A stretch of DNA of 64,000 bases, from positions 300,537 through 364,536 of the forward strand of contig JABZFP010000029.1 of the NCBI GenBank assembly GCA_014237395.1, in the 5' to 3' direction. Shown piece by piece: positions 7,625 to 16,329 of this stretch (position 1 is its first letter; each line of letters begins with the position of its first letter). Origin of the DNA: Desulfobacteraceae bacterium (GTDB lineage: Bacteria; Desulfobacterota; Desulfobacteria; Desulfobacterales; UBA5852). The position numbers and the translations under genes were made by a program. Below the pieces are notes generated by a model. It ran no database searches. It had not been told where the DNA came from and worked only from the letters and a program-made list of their open reading frames with translations.

Positions 7625-9571
7625 CTATGCCTCGCTCAAGGTAAAAAGGGCTTCCAGGTCGAGCAGAATATCGACGGTCTCGCCCTTCCGGAAGGCCTGC
7701 CGCCCGGGCGCTTCCACCTTCAGGGGTTCGGGCGTGTCGCCGTTGACCAGCAGCCGGGTGCGGTCGCCCAGGAAAAAGGCGCTCAGCACCTTGGCCTGGA
7801 AATGTCCCTGGCCCGCTTCCACCACGGTGGCGTGCTCCGGCCGGAAAAAGATGTTCAGCATCCCGCCCTCGGTCACGTCCACCCCCTCGAGGTCATCGAC
7901 GGGGATGCAGCCGCCGGGAAAGGTCAGGCAGCGGTCCGCCATCTTGCTCTCGATGCAGTTGACCGTGCCGATGAAATCCGCCACGAAACGGTTGGCCGGT
8001 TTGAAATAGACGTCGCGGGGGCTGCCGATCTGGGCGATCCGGCCCTTGGACATCACCACGATGCGGTCGCCCAGGGCCATGGCCTCAGCCTGGTCGTGGG
8101 TCACGTAGACCGCCGTGATGCCGATGGAGCGCAGCAGCAGATCGATCTCCACCCGCAGGACGTCGCGCAGCTTGGCGTCCAGGGCGGTCAGGGGCTCGTC
8201 CAGCAGAAGGACCCGCGGCCGCACCGCAATGGCCCGCGCCAGGGCCACGCGCTGTTTCTGGCCGCCGGAAAGCTGGTTGATGGGCCGCCCGCGCAACTCT
8301 TCGATCTGCATCATGGCCAGCATTTCGTCCACCCGGGCGCGGATTTTGTCCTGTTCGTCGCCGCGCACCTTGAGCCCGTAGGCGATGTTGTCGGCCACGT
8401 CCATATTGGGGAAGAGCGCATAGCTCTGGAAGACCATGCCGACGTTTCGCTTTTCGATGGGAATCGCCGTGACCTCGTCCTCGTTGAAGAAAATGCCGCC
8501 GCCTTCGTCGGGGCTTTCCAGCCCCGCGATGATGCGCAGCAGGGTGGTCTTGCCGCAGCCGGAAGGCCCCAGGATGACGACGGTCTCGCCGGCGGCCACC
8601 TCGAGATCCAGCGACTCCAGGGCGCGGGTCCCGCCCGGGAAGGTCTTGGCGCACCGGGTGAGCCTGATGGACGTGCCCGGTCGTCGGGCGGCCTGGGAGG
8701 CTGCCGCATCGGCGGGCGCCGTTGTTTCCGATAGCTGGGATTGGTTTTCCATACGTGCTTGCTCCGTATTGTCTTCGGTTGCCGCCCGGCCGGTCCGGGG
8801 CCGGGAGACCCACTGCATGGCCATCAGCAGGGGGATGATCATGAAAAAGAAAGTGATCGTGTAAGCCGACCCGATTTCCAGCCGCATGGAGGCATAGCTG
8901 TCCGCCAGGCCCACCGGGAGCGTCTTGGTAAACGGCGTGTGCAGCATCCAGGTCAAGTTGAACTCGCCGATGGACAGGGTGAACACCATCAGGGAGCCGG
9001 CCAGGATGCCCGAGAGCACGTTGGGGATGACGACCCCCACGAACCGTTTGGGGAAGCCCGCCCCCAGGCTGGCCGCGCCCTCTTCGAGCTCTTCCATGTT
9101 GATGGCGGTCATGACGGCGATGACCGACCGGATCATGAACGGCAGGGTGAAGATGACGTGCCCCACCAGGATGATCAGCCAGCTGGATCGAAAGTCCGTC
9201 CACCAGCCGTAGCTGATCAGGATCGCCAGGGCGATGGCCAGCCCGGGAATGGCCAGCGGCATCACCAGGAACTCTTCCAGCAGGCGCGTGAAGCGGCTCC
9301 GGGTTTTCACCATGACGTAGGCCGCCGGAATGCCGGCGATGAGATCCACCACCAGGCAGGCCAGCCCGAGCCCGATGCTGCGGAAGATGGTGTCGCTGTA
9401 GAGCCGCCAGACCTCCCCCAGCCAGCGCAGGGTCAGACCGCTCTTGATGCCCACGAAGTAGTTGACGGTCACACCGGCCAGCACGGACTGGATCACCGGC
9501 ACGAGCAGAAAGGCGCAGGTCATCAGGGTCAACGCCAACTGGAGGTAGAAGAGATGGTTGCGTTTGTTCAT
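7625..9571 (-). CDS. Fused ABC importer permease-ATPase
   Basis: 648 aa from the ATG at 9571; an upstream in-frame TTG at 9622 is possible. Residues 1-255 are a binding-protein-dependent permease with about six membrane segments and an EAA loop near 163-172. Residues 256-300 are a polar Ala/Thr/Gln-rich linker. From about 301 a complete PotA/FbpC-type ATPase follows: Walker A GPSGCGKTT (335-343), LSGGQ (434-438), LLLDEP (455-460), then a TOBE-like tail. Permease and ATPase are normally separate proteins. An internal ATG at 8752 with GGAG upstream could still start the ATPase alone. Confidence 0.87.
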   Translation of the reverse strand: MNKRNHLFYLQLALTLMTCAFLLVPVIQSVLAGVTVNYFVGIKSGLTLRWLGEVWRLYSDTIFRSIGLGLACLVVDLIAGIPAAYVMVKTRSRFTRLLEEFLVMPLAIPGLAIALAILISYGWWTDFRSSWLIILVGHVIFTLPFMIRSVIAVMTAINMEELEEGAASLGAGFPKRFVGVVIPNVLSGILAGSLMVFTLSIGEFNLTWMLHTPFTKTLPVGLADSYASMRLEIGSAYTITFFFMIIPLLMAMQWVSRPRTGRAATEDNTEQARMENQSQLSETTAPADAAASQAARRPGTSIRLTRCAKTFPGGTRALESLDLEVAAGETVVILGPSGCGKTTLLRIIAGLESPDEGGGIFFNEDEVTAIPIEKRNVGMVFQSYALFPNMDVADNIAYGLKVRGDEQDKIRARVDEMLAMMQIEELRGRPINQLSGGQKQRVALARAIAVRPRVLLLDEPLTALDAKLRDVLRVEIDLLLRSIGITAVYVTHDQAEAMALGDRIVVMSKGRIAQIGSPRDVYFKPANRFVADFIGTVNCIESKMADRCLTFPGGCIPVDDLEGVDVTEGGMLNIFFRPEHATVVEAGQGHFQAKVLSAFFLGDRTRLLVNGDTPEPLKVEAPGRQAFRKGETVDILLDLEALFTLSEA

Positions 9572-9684
9572 TATAGCGTAATGTCCATCCACAATCTGAA
9601 ATACATTGCAAAGAGGATCCAAGAGTTCGAGGGGCTGAAGTTTTGCCGCTCACTGGGCCCTTCAATCCCCAATGATCACCGTTC

Positions 9685-10506
9685 CTATCCGGATGCCGCC
9701 AGTGTGCCGCCAGCAGCTGTGCGGGCCAGGTAGAGCGCCCCCCAGGTAATCAACCCCAGCGTGATCGACAGTGCCGAAGCCATTGCGATATTGGCTGAAA
9801 GCGTAAACTCAGTGTAAATCACGATGGGCAGCACATCGATGTCCGTGGCCAGCGTAAACGCCGTGCCGAAAGCCCCCATGGAGGTGGCAAAACAGATGGC
9901 CCCGGAGGAGATCAGCCCGGGCATCAGGGCCGGGATGAGGACATCCCGCACCACCCGCCAGGTCGAAGCCCCCAGCGACCGGGCAGCCTCCTCCAGGCTG
10001 AGATCGATTTTCTCCGCCGTGGCCATCACGGTAGTAATGACCCGCGGGATGGAAAAGTAGAGATAGCCCAGGAAAAGCCCCGTCATGGAATAGGCCAGCA
10101 CCAGCTTGTCGCCGGTGGCCATCTTGGTCAGGAGGCCGATCAAGCCCTGCCGGCCCGCCAGGAGGATGATCATGAAACCGACCACCACCCCCGGGAAGGC
10201 CAGCGGGAAGGTCAGCATGGCCACCAGCAGGTGCTTGCCCGTGAAATCGTTGCGCTGGAGGAACACGCCGGTGATCCCCGCAATGATCAGGGTGGCTACC
10301 GTTACCGCCACCGACAGGCCCACGGTGTACAGCAGGGTCTCCAGGTAGCGGCGGGTGGTCAGCATTTCCAGGTAGAGGCCCAACCCCTCCGGACCGGTGG
10401 CCGAGGCCAGGGTCAGGCGGAGCATCGGCAGGATGAAAAAGGCCATGAAAATGACCGCCACCGGCATGAAGAGGGCCACCAGAATGAATCGGTTTTTCTT
10501 CTGCAT
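9685..10506 (-). CDS. ABC importer permease
   Basis: 273 aa inner-membrane permease with about six hydrophobic segments and an EAA-type loop (EEAARSLGAS near residue 177) that docks on the ATPase. GGAAG lies before the ATG. It pairs with the permease half of the downstream fusion to give the usual heterodimeric channel of the spermidine/iron/2-aminoethylphosphonate importer class. It is separated from the solute-binding protein gene by a strong hairpin. Confidence 0.9.
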   Translation of the reverse strand: MQKKNRFILVALFMPVAVIFMAFFILPMLRLTLASATGPEGLGLYLEMLTTRRYLETLLYTVGLSVAVTVATLIIAGITGVFLQRNDFTGKHLLVAMLTFPLAFPGVVVGFMIILLAGRQGLIGLLTKMATGDKLVLAYSMTGLFLGYLYFSIPRVITTVMATAEKIDLSLEEAARSLGASTWRVVRDVLIPALMPGLISSGAICFATSMGAFGTAFTLATDIDVLPIVIYTEFTLSANIAMASALSITLGLITWGALYLARTAAGGTLAASG

Positions 10507-10523
10507 CGCTTTACTTCCGAATA

Positions 10524-10560
10524 GCCCGCGGAACCCGGTTTGTACCCGGGTTCCGCGGGC
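10524..10560. terminator. Strong hairpin between binding-protein and permease genes
   Basis: Fifteen paired bases (GCCCGCGGAACCCGG with CCGGGTTCCGCGGGC) around a seven-base loop, with no T-tract. It lies just after the stop of the solute-binding protein gene. Such hairpins typically protect the upstream message or partly stop transcription, so that binding protein exceeds permease. Confidence 0.75.
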
Positions 10561-10569
10561 GGGATGGCA

Positions 10570-11577
10570 TTAACGGACCTCGTTCAGATAGCGGTCCCGA
10601 AAGGTATTCTGCACCTCGGCCATTTTGGCGTAGTCGATCGGCGTGGCGCGCTCGTATTCGCTGGCCGGCAGGAACTTGGCCGCCGCTTCCGGGCTCAGGG
10701 CGCTGGCGCGCACCGGACGCAGGAAGGCATTGGCCCAGACGGCCTGACCTTTGTCCGACATGATGAAGTCGAGCACCTTTTTGCCGTTCTCCGCGTTGGG
10801 CCCGTTCTTGACCAGGCTCATGACGTAGGGCACCACGATGGAGCCTTCCGCCGGAATCACGAATTCAATGTTGGCCATGTCCTTGTACTTGCCGCGGTAG
10901 GCGTTGAAGTCGTAGTCGAACAGAATCGGAATCTCGCCGCTGATAACGCGAGCATAGGAGGTCTGCTTGGGAACGATGGGCTCGTTCTCCTTGAGTTTCT
11001 TGAAAAAGGCGATGCCCGGATCGAAGTTGTCCAGGCTGCCGCCCATGGACAGGTTGGCGGCCACGGCCGAGGCATACCCCACGAATGCCGAAGTGGGATC
11101 GAGGTAGCCGATCATGCCTTTGTATTCCGGCTTGAGCAGGTCCGCCCAGGATTTCGGCACCGGTGCGCCCCCCAGGGCATCCTTGTTGACGAAAAAGCCG
11201 ATGGTGCCGGAGTGGATCGTAAACCAGTAGCCCTCCGGGTCCTTCAAGCCCTCGGGGATGTCTTCCCAGTGGGCCGGTTTATAGGCCGCCACGACATCGG
11301 CTTCCTTGGCTTTGATGCCGAAGGATACCCCGTAATAGGCCACGTCCGCCACCGGATTGCTCTTTTCGGCGATCAACTGCGACAGGGTCTGCCCCGAGTT
11401 CTTGTTGTCGTGGGGCAGGGTGATGCCGATGTTTTGTTCGATGGCCTTGAGTTGGCTGGCCCAATCGGCCCACATGGGTGGGCAGTTGTAGCAGATGGCC
11501 TGATCGGCGGCCAGGCCGGGGCCGGCCCACACCAGAACCGCAAGCGTCAACAGTACTCCAATCCATTTTCGTTTCAT
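10570..11577 (-). CDS. ABC importer periplasmic solute-binding protein
   Basis: 335 aa. A Sec signal peptide ends near residue 24 (AGPGLAAD), so the mature protein is periplasmic. The fold pattern is family-1 extracellular binding protein (PotD/FbpA/AfuA-like). An unusual CYNC motif follows directly after the cleavage site. GGGGGAG precedes the ATG. It is the first gene of the importer operon (binding protein, permease, permease-ATPase, phosphodiesterase). The phosphodiesterase suggests a phosphodiester or organophosphate ligand, but a polyamine or iron complex cannot be excluded. Confidence 0.87.
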   Translation of the reverse strand: MKRKWIGVLLTLAVLVWAGPGLAADQAICYNCPPMWADWASQLKAIEQNIGITLPHDNKNSGQTLSQLIAEKSNPVADVAYYGVSFGIKAKEADVVAAYKPAHWEDIPEGLKDPEGYWFTIHSGTIGFFVNKDALGGAPVPKSWADLLKPEYKGMIGYLDPTSAFVGYASAVAANLSMGGSLDNFDPGIAFFKKLKENEPIVPKQTSYARVISGEIPILFDYDFNAYRGKYKDMANIEFVIPAEGSIVVPYVMSLVKNGPNAENGKKVLDFIMSDKGQAVWANAFLRPVRASALSPEAAAKFLPASEYERATPIDYAKMAEVQNTFRDRYLNEVR

Positions 11578-11595
11578 TTTTTCTCCCCCTCGGTA

Positions 11596-11609
11596 TGTAA
11601 TGGTTTATG
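11596..11609. promoter_or_regulatory. Degenerate LacI-type operator candidate
   Basis: TGTAATGGTTTATG matches 10 of 14 positions of the palindrome TGTAAACGTTTACA at 12743. It lies 18 bases before the binding-protein start codon. It may be the operator through which the LacI protein controls the importer. Weak by sequence alone. Confidence 0.3.
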
Positions 11610-11660
11610 GATAGCGCCGTAAACAAGCGCAGGTAACACCCTGAAATGCAAAAATTAGGT

Positions 11661-12674
11661 TCAAGCGTTCCCCCGCGGGGGCGCGACGGATCCCCGCACG
11701 ATCAGTTCCAGTCCCAGCATTCGGTGGACCGGCGTCTGGCCCCCTTTTTCGATCCGCTCAAGGAGGGCTTCGAAACCCAGGGCACCCATCTCGTAGGCCG
11801 GCAGGCGGATGGTGTCCAGGCCCGGCGTCACGTAGGAAGCCAGCGGGATATCGTCGAACCCCACCACCGACAGGTCCGCCGGCAGCTCGAGTCCCGCATC
11901 GCGGGCCCCTTCCATGACGCCGATCGCCAGGTAGTCGTTGGAGCAGAATACCGCGGTGGGGGGTGTTTCCAGTCGTAGCAGCTGCTGGATGACTTCCCGG
12001 CCGCTGGCCAGGCTGTAGGTCGTCTGCGCCAGGAAATCCTTGTCGTAGACCAGGCCGTTTTCCCGGAGACATTGGCGGTAGCCGTCCCAGCGGCCGCGGC
12101 TTTTGTCGGAAGACCGGAAAGCGCCGGCAATCATGGCGATCCGCCGGTGGCCGTTGTCGATGAGATGTTGGGTCGCCATGTAGCCCCCCCGGTAATTGTC
12201 GACCCCCACGCAGGACATATGGCCGCGCCGGACCGTGCTGTAGAGGACGACAAAGGGAAAGCCTTCGGCCACGAGATTCTTGAGAATCGGGTTGTTCGGG
12301 TTGGTGGTGGTGATGACCAGGCCGTCGACCTGCATCTCCCGGAAAACCCGGATGAGCTTTTCCTCGGTTTCGGGGTCGTAGTTGGTGTTGCCCAGCAGAA
12401 CACTCAGGCCGGCGGCCGCGGCGCGCTCCTGGATGCCCCTTGTGGACTCGGCAAACCCCGGGTTGGTGATGGTGGGAATGATCAGGCCGATGGTGCGGGT
12501 CCGCTTCGTGGCGAACCCCCGGGCCAGGGCATTGTAGCGGTAGTGACAAGCCTCCATGGCCGCGAGCACCCTGGTGCGAGTCGCTTCACGCACGGCCTGC
12601 GGGGTGTTGATCACCCGGGAGACGGTGGCCGTCGAAACGCCGGCGGCCCTGGCAACGTCGATAATCGTACTCAT
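11661..12674 (-). CDS. LacI-family transcriptional repressor
   Basis: 337 aa from the ATG at 12674 (GGTGGG upstream; the start that gives the canonical N-terminus MSTIIDVARAAGVSTATVSR). Residues 3-50 are the LacI helix-turn-helix and hinge; residues 60-330 are a periplasmic-binding-protein-like sensor. It lies directly upstream of the importer genes on the same strand. A perfect LacI-type palindrome is upstream, indicating autoregulation, and it probably controls the importer in response to the transported compound. Confidence 0.9.
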   Translation of the reverse strand: MSTIIDVARAAGVSTATVSRVINTPQAVREATRTRVLAAMEACHYRYNALARGFATKRTRTIGLIIPTITNPGFAESTRGIQERAAAAGLSVLLGNTNYDPETEEKLIRVFREMQVDGLVITTTNPNNPILKNLVAEGFPFVVLYSTVRRGHMSCVGVDNYRGGYMATQHLIDNGHRRIAMIAGAFRSSDKSRGRWDGYRQCLRENGLVYDKDFLAQTTYSLASGREVIQQLLRLETPPTAVFCSNDYLAIGVMEGARDAGLELPADLSVVGFDDIPLASYVTPGLDTIRLPAYEMGALGFEALLERIEKGGQTPVHRMLGLELIVRGSVAPPRGNA

Positions 12675-12742
12675 TGCCCACCAGCTTCGTTTGTCGATTG
12701 TCGGTTGGAATATGCCATTACCATAAAGCATCCTGCAAAAAT

Positions 12743-12756
12743 TGTAAACGTTTACA
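12743..12756. promoter_or_regulatory. LacI-family operator
   Basis: TGTAAACGTTTACA is a perfect 14-bp palindrome with the central CG typical of LacI-family operators, 68 bases upstream of the LacI start codon. Confidence 0.75.
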
Positions 12757-13014
12757 TTCAGGGTGCCCATACCCTGATTGCCGGCAAGATTGCTCCCCCT
12801 GTGTTCAGATATGATGAGGAAAAATCATCACATGCAAAAACAGGCATCATGGAGGGGACCCCTGCCGGACGCCCGTCGTCTAAAGAACATGGGCGTGGAT
12901 GTTGAAACCACCCCCTTTGATCTCGTTGTGAATTATAAAGGGCAAGGAAAGTAAGGCAATAGCCAACGCTAAGACGGTGCGGCAAACCGGATGAAGCATC
13001 TGACGCAAAGATTC
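12757..13014. other. Intergenic, no gene recognised
   Basis: About 260 bp upstream of the LacI promoter and downstream of the SLC13 gene. I see no convincing coding frame, structured RNA or repeat here. Confidence 0.5.
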
Positions 13015-14838
13015 TTATAGCGGCCAGAACACCAGCACCAGCGGAATCGCCACCACGAGTACCAGGATGCTCAGGGGCAGCCCGAGGCGCCAGTAGTCCC
13101 CGAAGCGGTAGCCCCCCGGACCCATGACCAGGGTGCAGGACTGGTGGCCGATGGGGGTCAGGAAGGGCGAGGAGCAGGCGAGGCAGGTGGCCATGAGAAA
13201 GGGGTCGGCTGAAACGGCCAGCGTTTTGGCGATGCCGATGGCGATGGGGGCCATCAGGACCGCGGCAGCCGCGTTGTTGATAATGTTGGAGAGGATCATG
13301 GTGACCACGAAGAGCAGACCCAGGGTCACCACGCTCGGCATGCCCGCGCTCAGCGTCAAGAGCGCCTGGGCCACGGTGGCCGCCCCCCCGGTGGTTTCCA
13401 GGGCCTCACCCAAAGGCATCATGGCCCCCAGGAGCACGATGACCGGCCATTCCACGCTGGTGTAGATCTCCCGGATGGGGATGATGCGGGTAAGGATCAT
13501 GGCCAGGGCCGCCATGGTGAGGGCGATCTGCACCGGGAGCAACTCCAGGCTGGTGAGCAGGATGGCGACCAGGAAAATCGCGCCGGCCAGGACGGCCCCG
13601 CGCGGGGCGCCGAGGCTGACCGGCCGCGGGAACAGGGGCACGCACCCCAGGCGGACCATGGCGTCGGTCATGGTGTCGGCATCGCCCTGGACCAGAAGGA
13701 TGTCGCCGGGCTTGAAGCGCACATCCTTGAGCAACGCCAGCACGCGCTCTCCCTGGCGGGCCGCGGCCAGCAGGTTCACGCCGAAGCGGCTCCGCAGGTT
13801 GACCTCACGCACGCTGCGCCCGGCCAGGCGCGAATTGGAACGTACCACCACTTCCTGGATGTCCATGTGGGCGTTTTCGGACATTTTGGGTTCGACGGGC
13901 TGTTCTTCCGGGTGCTGCACCCGGGCCACCACCTCGGAAGAGAAATCCTTGGAGCCGGCCATCTCGAATTCGGTTTTTTGCAAAAAGGTTTCCAGGGTGT
14001 CCTTGTCCGCCTCGATCAAGAGCACGTCCCCGGCCCGCAACTCCTCGTGGGAGGCCGGCAAATGAATCGGACCCTTGCCGCCCCGGGAGAGACCCACGTA
14101 AATGGTGTCGGTCTCGTGGAAGGCCTGCACGGTGTCGATGGGTTGGCCGACAAACGGTGAATCCTCGGGCACCCGCACTTCCACCAGGTAGTCTTCGATA
14201 TGGAAAAGGTCATCGGGGGAGGCCTGCCCCTCGCGCACCGGGATGAATTTCCAACCGATAACGCTCAGGAAAATCACCCCGACCAGGGCCGTCAGACCGC
14301 CGACCGGCAGAAAATCGAACATGGCGAAGCCTTGGCCCATCATCTGCTCCCGGAAACCGGAGATGATCAGGTTGGGCGGCGTGCCGATGAGCGTGGTGGT
14401 GCCTCCCAGGAGGGAACCGAAGGCGATGGGGATAAGATAGTAGGAGGGCGAACGACCGGCCCGGTTGGCCATGCCGATGGCCAGGGGCATGGTGAGCGCC
14501 AGGGCGCCCACGTTGTTCATGAGCCCCGAGGCCACGGTCACCAGGGCCACCAGGGAGCCGATCTGGAGGTAGACGTTGGTGCCGAAGCGCTCCAGCCAGG
14601 ACGCCAGGAGGGTAACGATGCCGGCGTTGGTGAGACCCCGGCTGATGACCAGCACGGCCGCCACGGTGATAACGGCCGGGTGGCCCATGCCGTTGAAGGC
14701 GTCCTTGGCCGGCACGATGCCGGCCACCACCACCGCCAGTAAAGAGAGGACGGCCACGATGTCGTAACGCGGCCGCCCCCAGACAAACAGCACCAGAGCC
14801 GCGAACAGGGTGGCGAACACGATGGCCTGGTCAAGCAT
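13015..14838 (-). CDS. SLC13/DASS-type carrier with two RCK-C (TrkA-C) domains
   Basis: 607 aa integral membrane protein. The N-terminal half has several membrane segments with the carrier motif SGLMNNVGAL and the nucleated loop GGTTTLIGTPPN. The cytoplasmic middle (about 205-405) contains two TrkA-C-like domains. The C-terminal half supplies the second transporter repeat (SNIINNAAAAVLMAP, and TPIGHQSCTLVMGPGGY). This is the architecture of bacterial sodium/anion (dicarboxylate, sulfate-like) symporters. The substrate cannot be assigned; in a putative sulfate reducer, sulfate or a dicarboxylate is possible. Confidence 0.9.
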   Translation of the reverse strand: MLDQAIVFATLFAALVLFVWGRPRYDIVAVLSLLAVVVAGIVPAKDAFNGMGHPAVITVAAVLVISRGLTNAGIVTLLASWLERFGTNVYLQIGSLVALVTVASGLMNNVGALALTMPLAIGMANRAGRSPSYYLIPIAFGSLLGGTTTLIGTPPNLIISGFREQMMGQGFAMFDFLPVGGLTALVGVIFLSVIGWKFIPVREGQASPDDLFHIEDYLVEVRVPEDSPFVGQPIDTVQAFHETDTIYVGLSRGGKGPIHLPASHEELRAGDVLLIEADKDTLETFLQKTEFEMAGSKDFSSEVVARVQHPEEQPVEPKMSENAHMDIQEVVVRSNSRLAGRSVREVNLRSRFGVNLLAAARQGERVLALLKDVRFKPGDILLVQGDADTMTDAMVRLGCVPLFPRPVSLGAPRGAVLAGAIFLVAILLTSLELLPVQIALTMAALAMILTRIIPIREIYTSVEWPVIVLLGAMMPLGEALETTGGAATVAQALLTLSAGMPSVVTLGLLFVVTMILSNIINNAAAAVLMAPIAIGIAKTLAVSADPFLMATCLACSSPFLTPIGHQSCTLVMGPGGYRFGDYWRLGLPLSILVLVVAIPLVLVFWPL

Positions 14839-14949
14839 GGGAAAGCCTCGCGGGGTTGGATTGTCTCAAGGCGAGCAACAAATGCGCTGCCGAAACCCTC
14901 AAAATTGAAGCCTAAAGGGGCATGATTCAGGGCCATGATTTGGGATTTG

Positions 14950-15003
14950 GGGTCAAGGTTTTCGCCCCCCCTTGACCCCTCGAATCCTCGGACCCTTGAA
15001 CTC
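14950..15003 (-). repeat. R2 short dispersed repeat, copy 1
   Basis: Reading the minus strand: TTCAAGGGTCCGAGGATTCG, then AGGGGTCAAGG. The units of GGGTCAAGGATTC/GAGGGTTCAAG recur at 21574-21600 and 49174-49208. This copy lies downstream of the coiled-coil gene. Confidence 0.6.
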
Positions 15004-15021
15004 TTTATCTTACAGCCTTCC

Positions 15022-15990
15022 TCATCCCCCCGCTTCCTTTTCTAACTCATCCAGCTTGGCCGGATCGGAGACCGCAATGTCAACCAGGGCCTTGGGAATG
15101 GCGCTCTGCTCGCACATGGTACGGATTTCCTTTTCCTGGTCGCTGAATTCCATAATTTCGCGAATGGCTTCGATATGTCCGAGCATCTCATCCGGCGACA
15201 TGGCGTCCAGCGAAGGCCCTTCGGCCTCAGCCTTTTTGCGGGCCGCTTCTTCTTCGGCCAGCCGCTGCTTTTCCGCTAGTTCCGCTTCCATGGCCTTTTT
15301 GGCATCAGCGATGGCGCTCTGGTCGACCCCCGCCAGTTCGAGGATCAGTGGTTCGGCCACGTCCTTGTCAAAAAGGTACCGTACTTTTTCTGCGTCGGAC
15401 TTGTCCTTGACCTTCTCGAGCAGGGTCAAGACCCGTTGCCGCTCGGCCCGCCGTTTTTCCATGGCGGTGTTCACCTCTTTGAGCTTCTTTTCGGTAATCT
15501 CCAGACCGCTGGTGATCACCTCGGAGGCAACGCTTTCGTTGATCAGCAGCTCGATACCGTCATCCCCGGACATGCTTTTGGCCTTGTCAATCAGCAGATC
15601 GAGCTTGCGCTGTTCGACAAAGCCGATCACCACCGGCCGGCATTCGGCTTGTTTGAGTTTGGGCCAGGTCGCGCCGACATCGGTGATCAGCTTGTCGCTT
15701 GCGGCATAGGCATCCATCACGTCATCCAGGGCAAAGGCCCCGATAGCATCGTTGAAATCCTTCATCAGGGGCCTGCCGACCTTGCGCATGTCCTCCGCGG
15801 CAAACCGCAGTTGAACCATATGGCCGCCGTGCTTGGACACATTGTAGCCCTTGCCGTCCAGATTGCCGGCAATGCGCTGTATCGTCTCTTCCGGGCTTCC
15901 CCCGGAAATGGCCTGTGGATCGAGCGCCAGGAATTCCTCTTCAATCAACAACCAGAGAGGCTTTTTTTTCGTGGCTTTTTCTGTGGTCAT
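15022..15990 (-). CDS. Coiled-coil protein of unknown function
   Basis: 322 aa; family not recognised. The N-terminus (residues 1-100) is mixed; residues 165-265 are rich in Glu, Lys, Ala and Arg and predicted to form a coiled coil (LAEKQRLAEEEAARKKAEAE). No signal peptide or membrane segment is seen. AAGGAGG lies ahead of the ATG, supporting real expression. Neighbours are an SLC13 carrier and an outer-membrane protein, which do not suggest a function. Confidence 0.75.
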   Translation of the reverse strand: MTTEKATKKKPLWLLIEEEFLALDPQAISGGSPEETIQRIAGNLDGKGYNVSKHGGHMVQLRFAAEDMRKVGRPLMKDFNDAIGAFALDDVMDAYAASDKLITDVGATWPKLKQAECRPVVIGFVEQRKLDLLIDKAKSMSGDDGIELLINESVASEVITSGLEITEKKLKEVNTAMEKRRAERQRVLTLLEKVKDKSDAEKVRYLFDKDVAEPLILELAGVDQSAIADAKKAMEAELAEKQRLAEEEAARKKAEAEGPSLDAMSPDEMLGHIEAIREIMEFSDQEKEIRTMCEQSAIPKALVDIAVSDPAKLDELEKEAGG

Positions 15991-16329
15991 TTCCCATCCT
16001 CCTTTACGTTACGGTTAACGGATATAAGGTCCCTATTTTTATAGAAAATTGAATTTATCGCTATGGCGCCCATGAACCCGTGCGAATCAACCGGCCGATG
16101 CGGCGAGACGAGGGGTGAATGGCTGCGGGCAGTGCGATTCGTTTCGATCAACAACGACATAAAGCGGTTTGGTTTCCCAAGTCAAGCCAGGAAATGACGT
16201 ACAAATCGCCGATGACGAGCAGCCGGAAGGTCAAGATCATTTTCCGGCAGCGTTTGGCGACGACGGCACAACCGCCTCTGCCGAAATGGCGTTTCCTTTT
16301 GTTTGAGAACGCCTCGACCTTCCATCTGT
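15991..16329. other. Intergenic, no gene recognised
   Basis: About 340 bp between minus-strand genes. Short open frames are present but have no ribosome-binding site or recognisable product. No hairpin or repeat stands out. Confidence 0.5.

Noticed and set aside
6794..8734. 646-codon open frame on the plus strand opposite the ABC and phosphodiesterase genes
   Set aside because: It is antisense to two clear genes, has no domain, and its composition is typical of shadow frames in GC-rich DNA.
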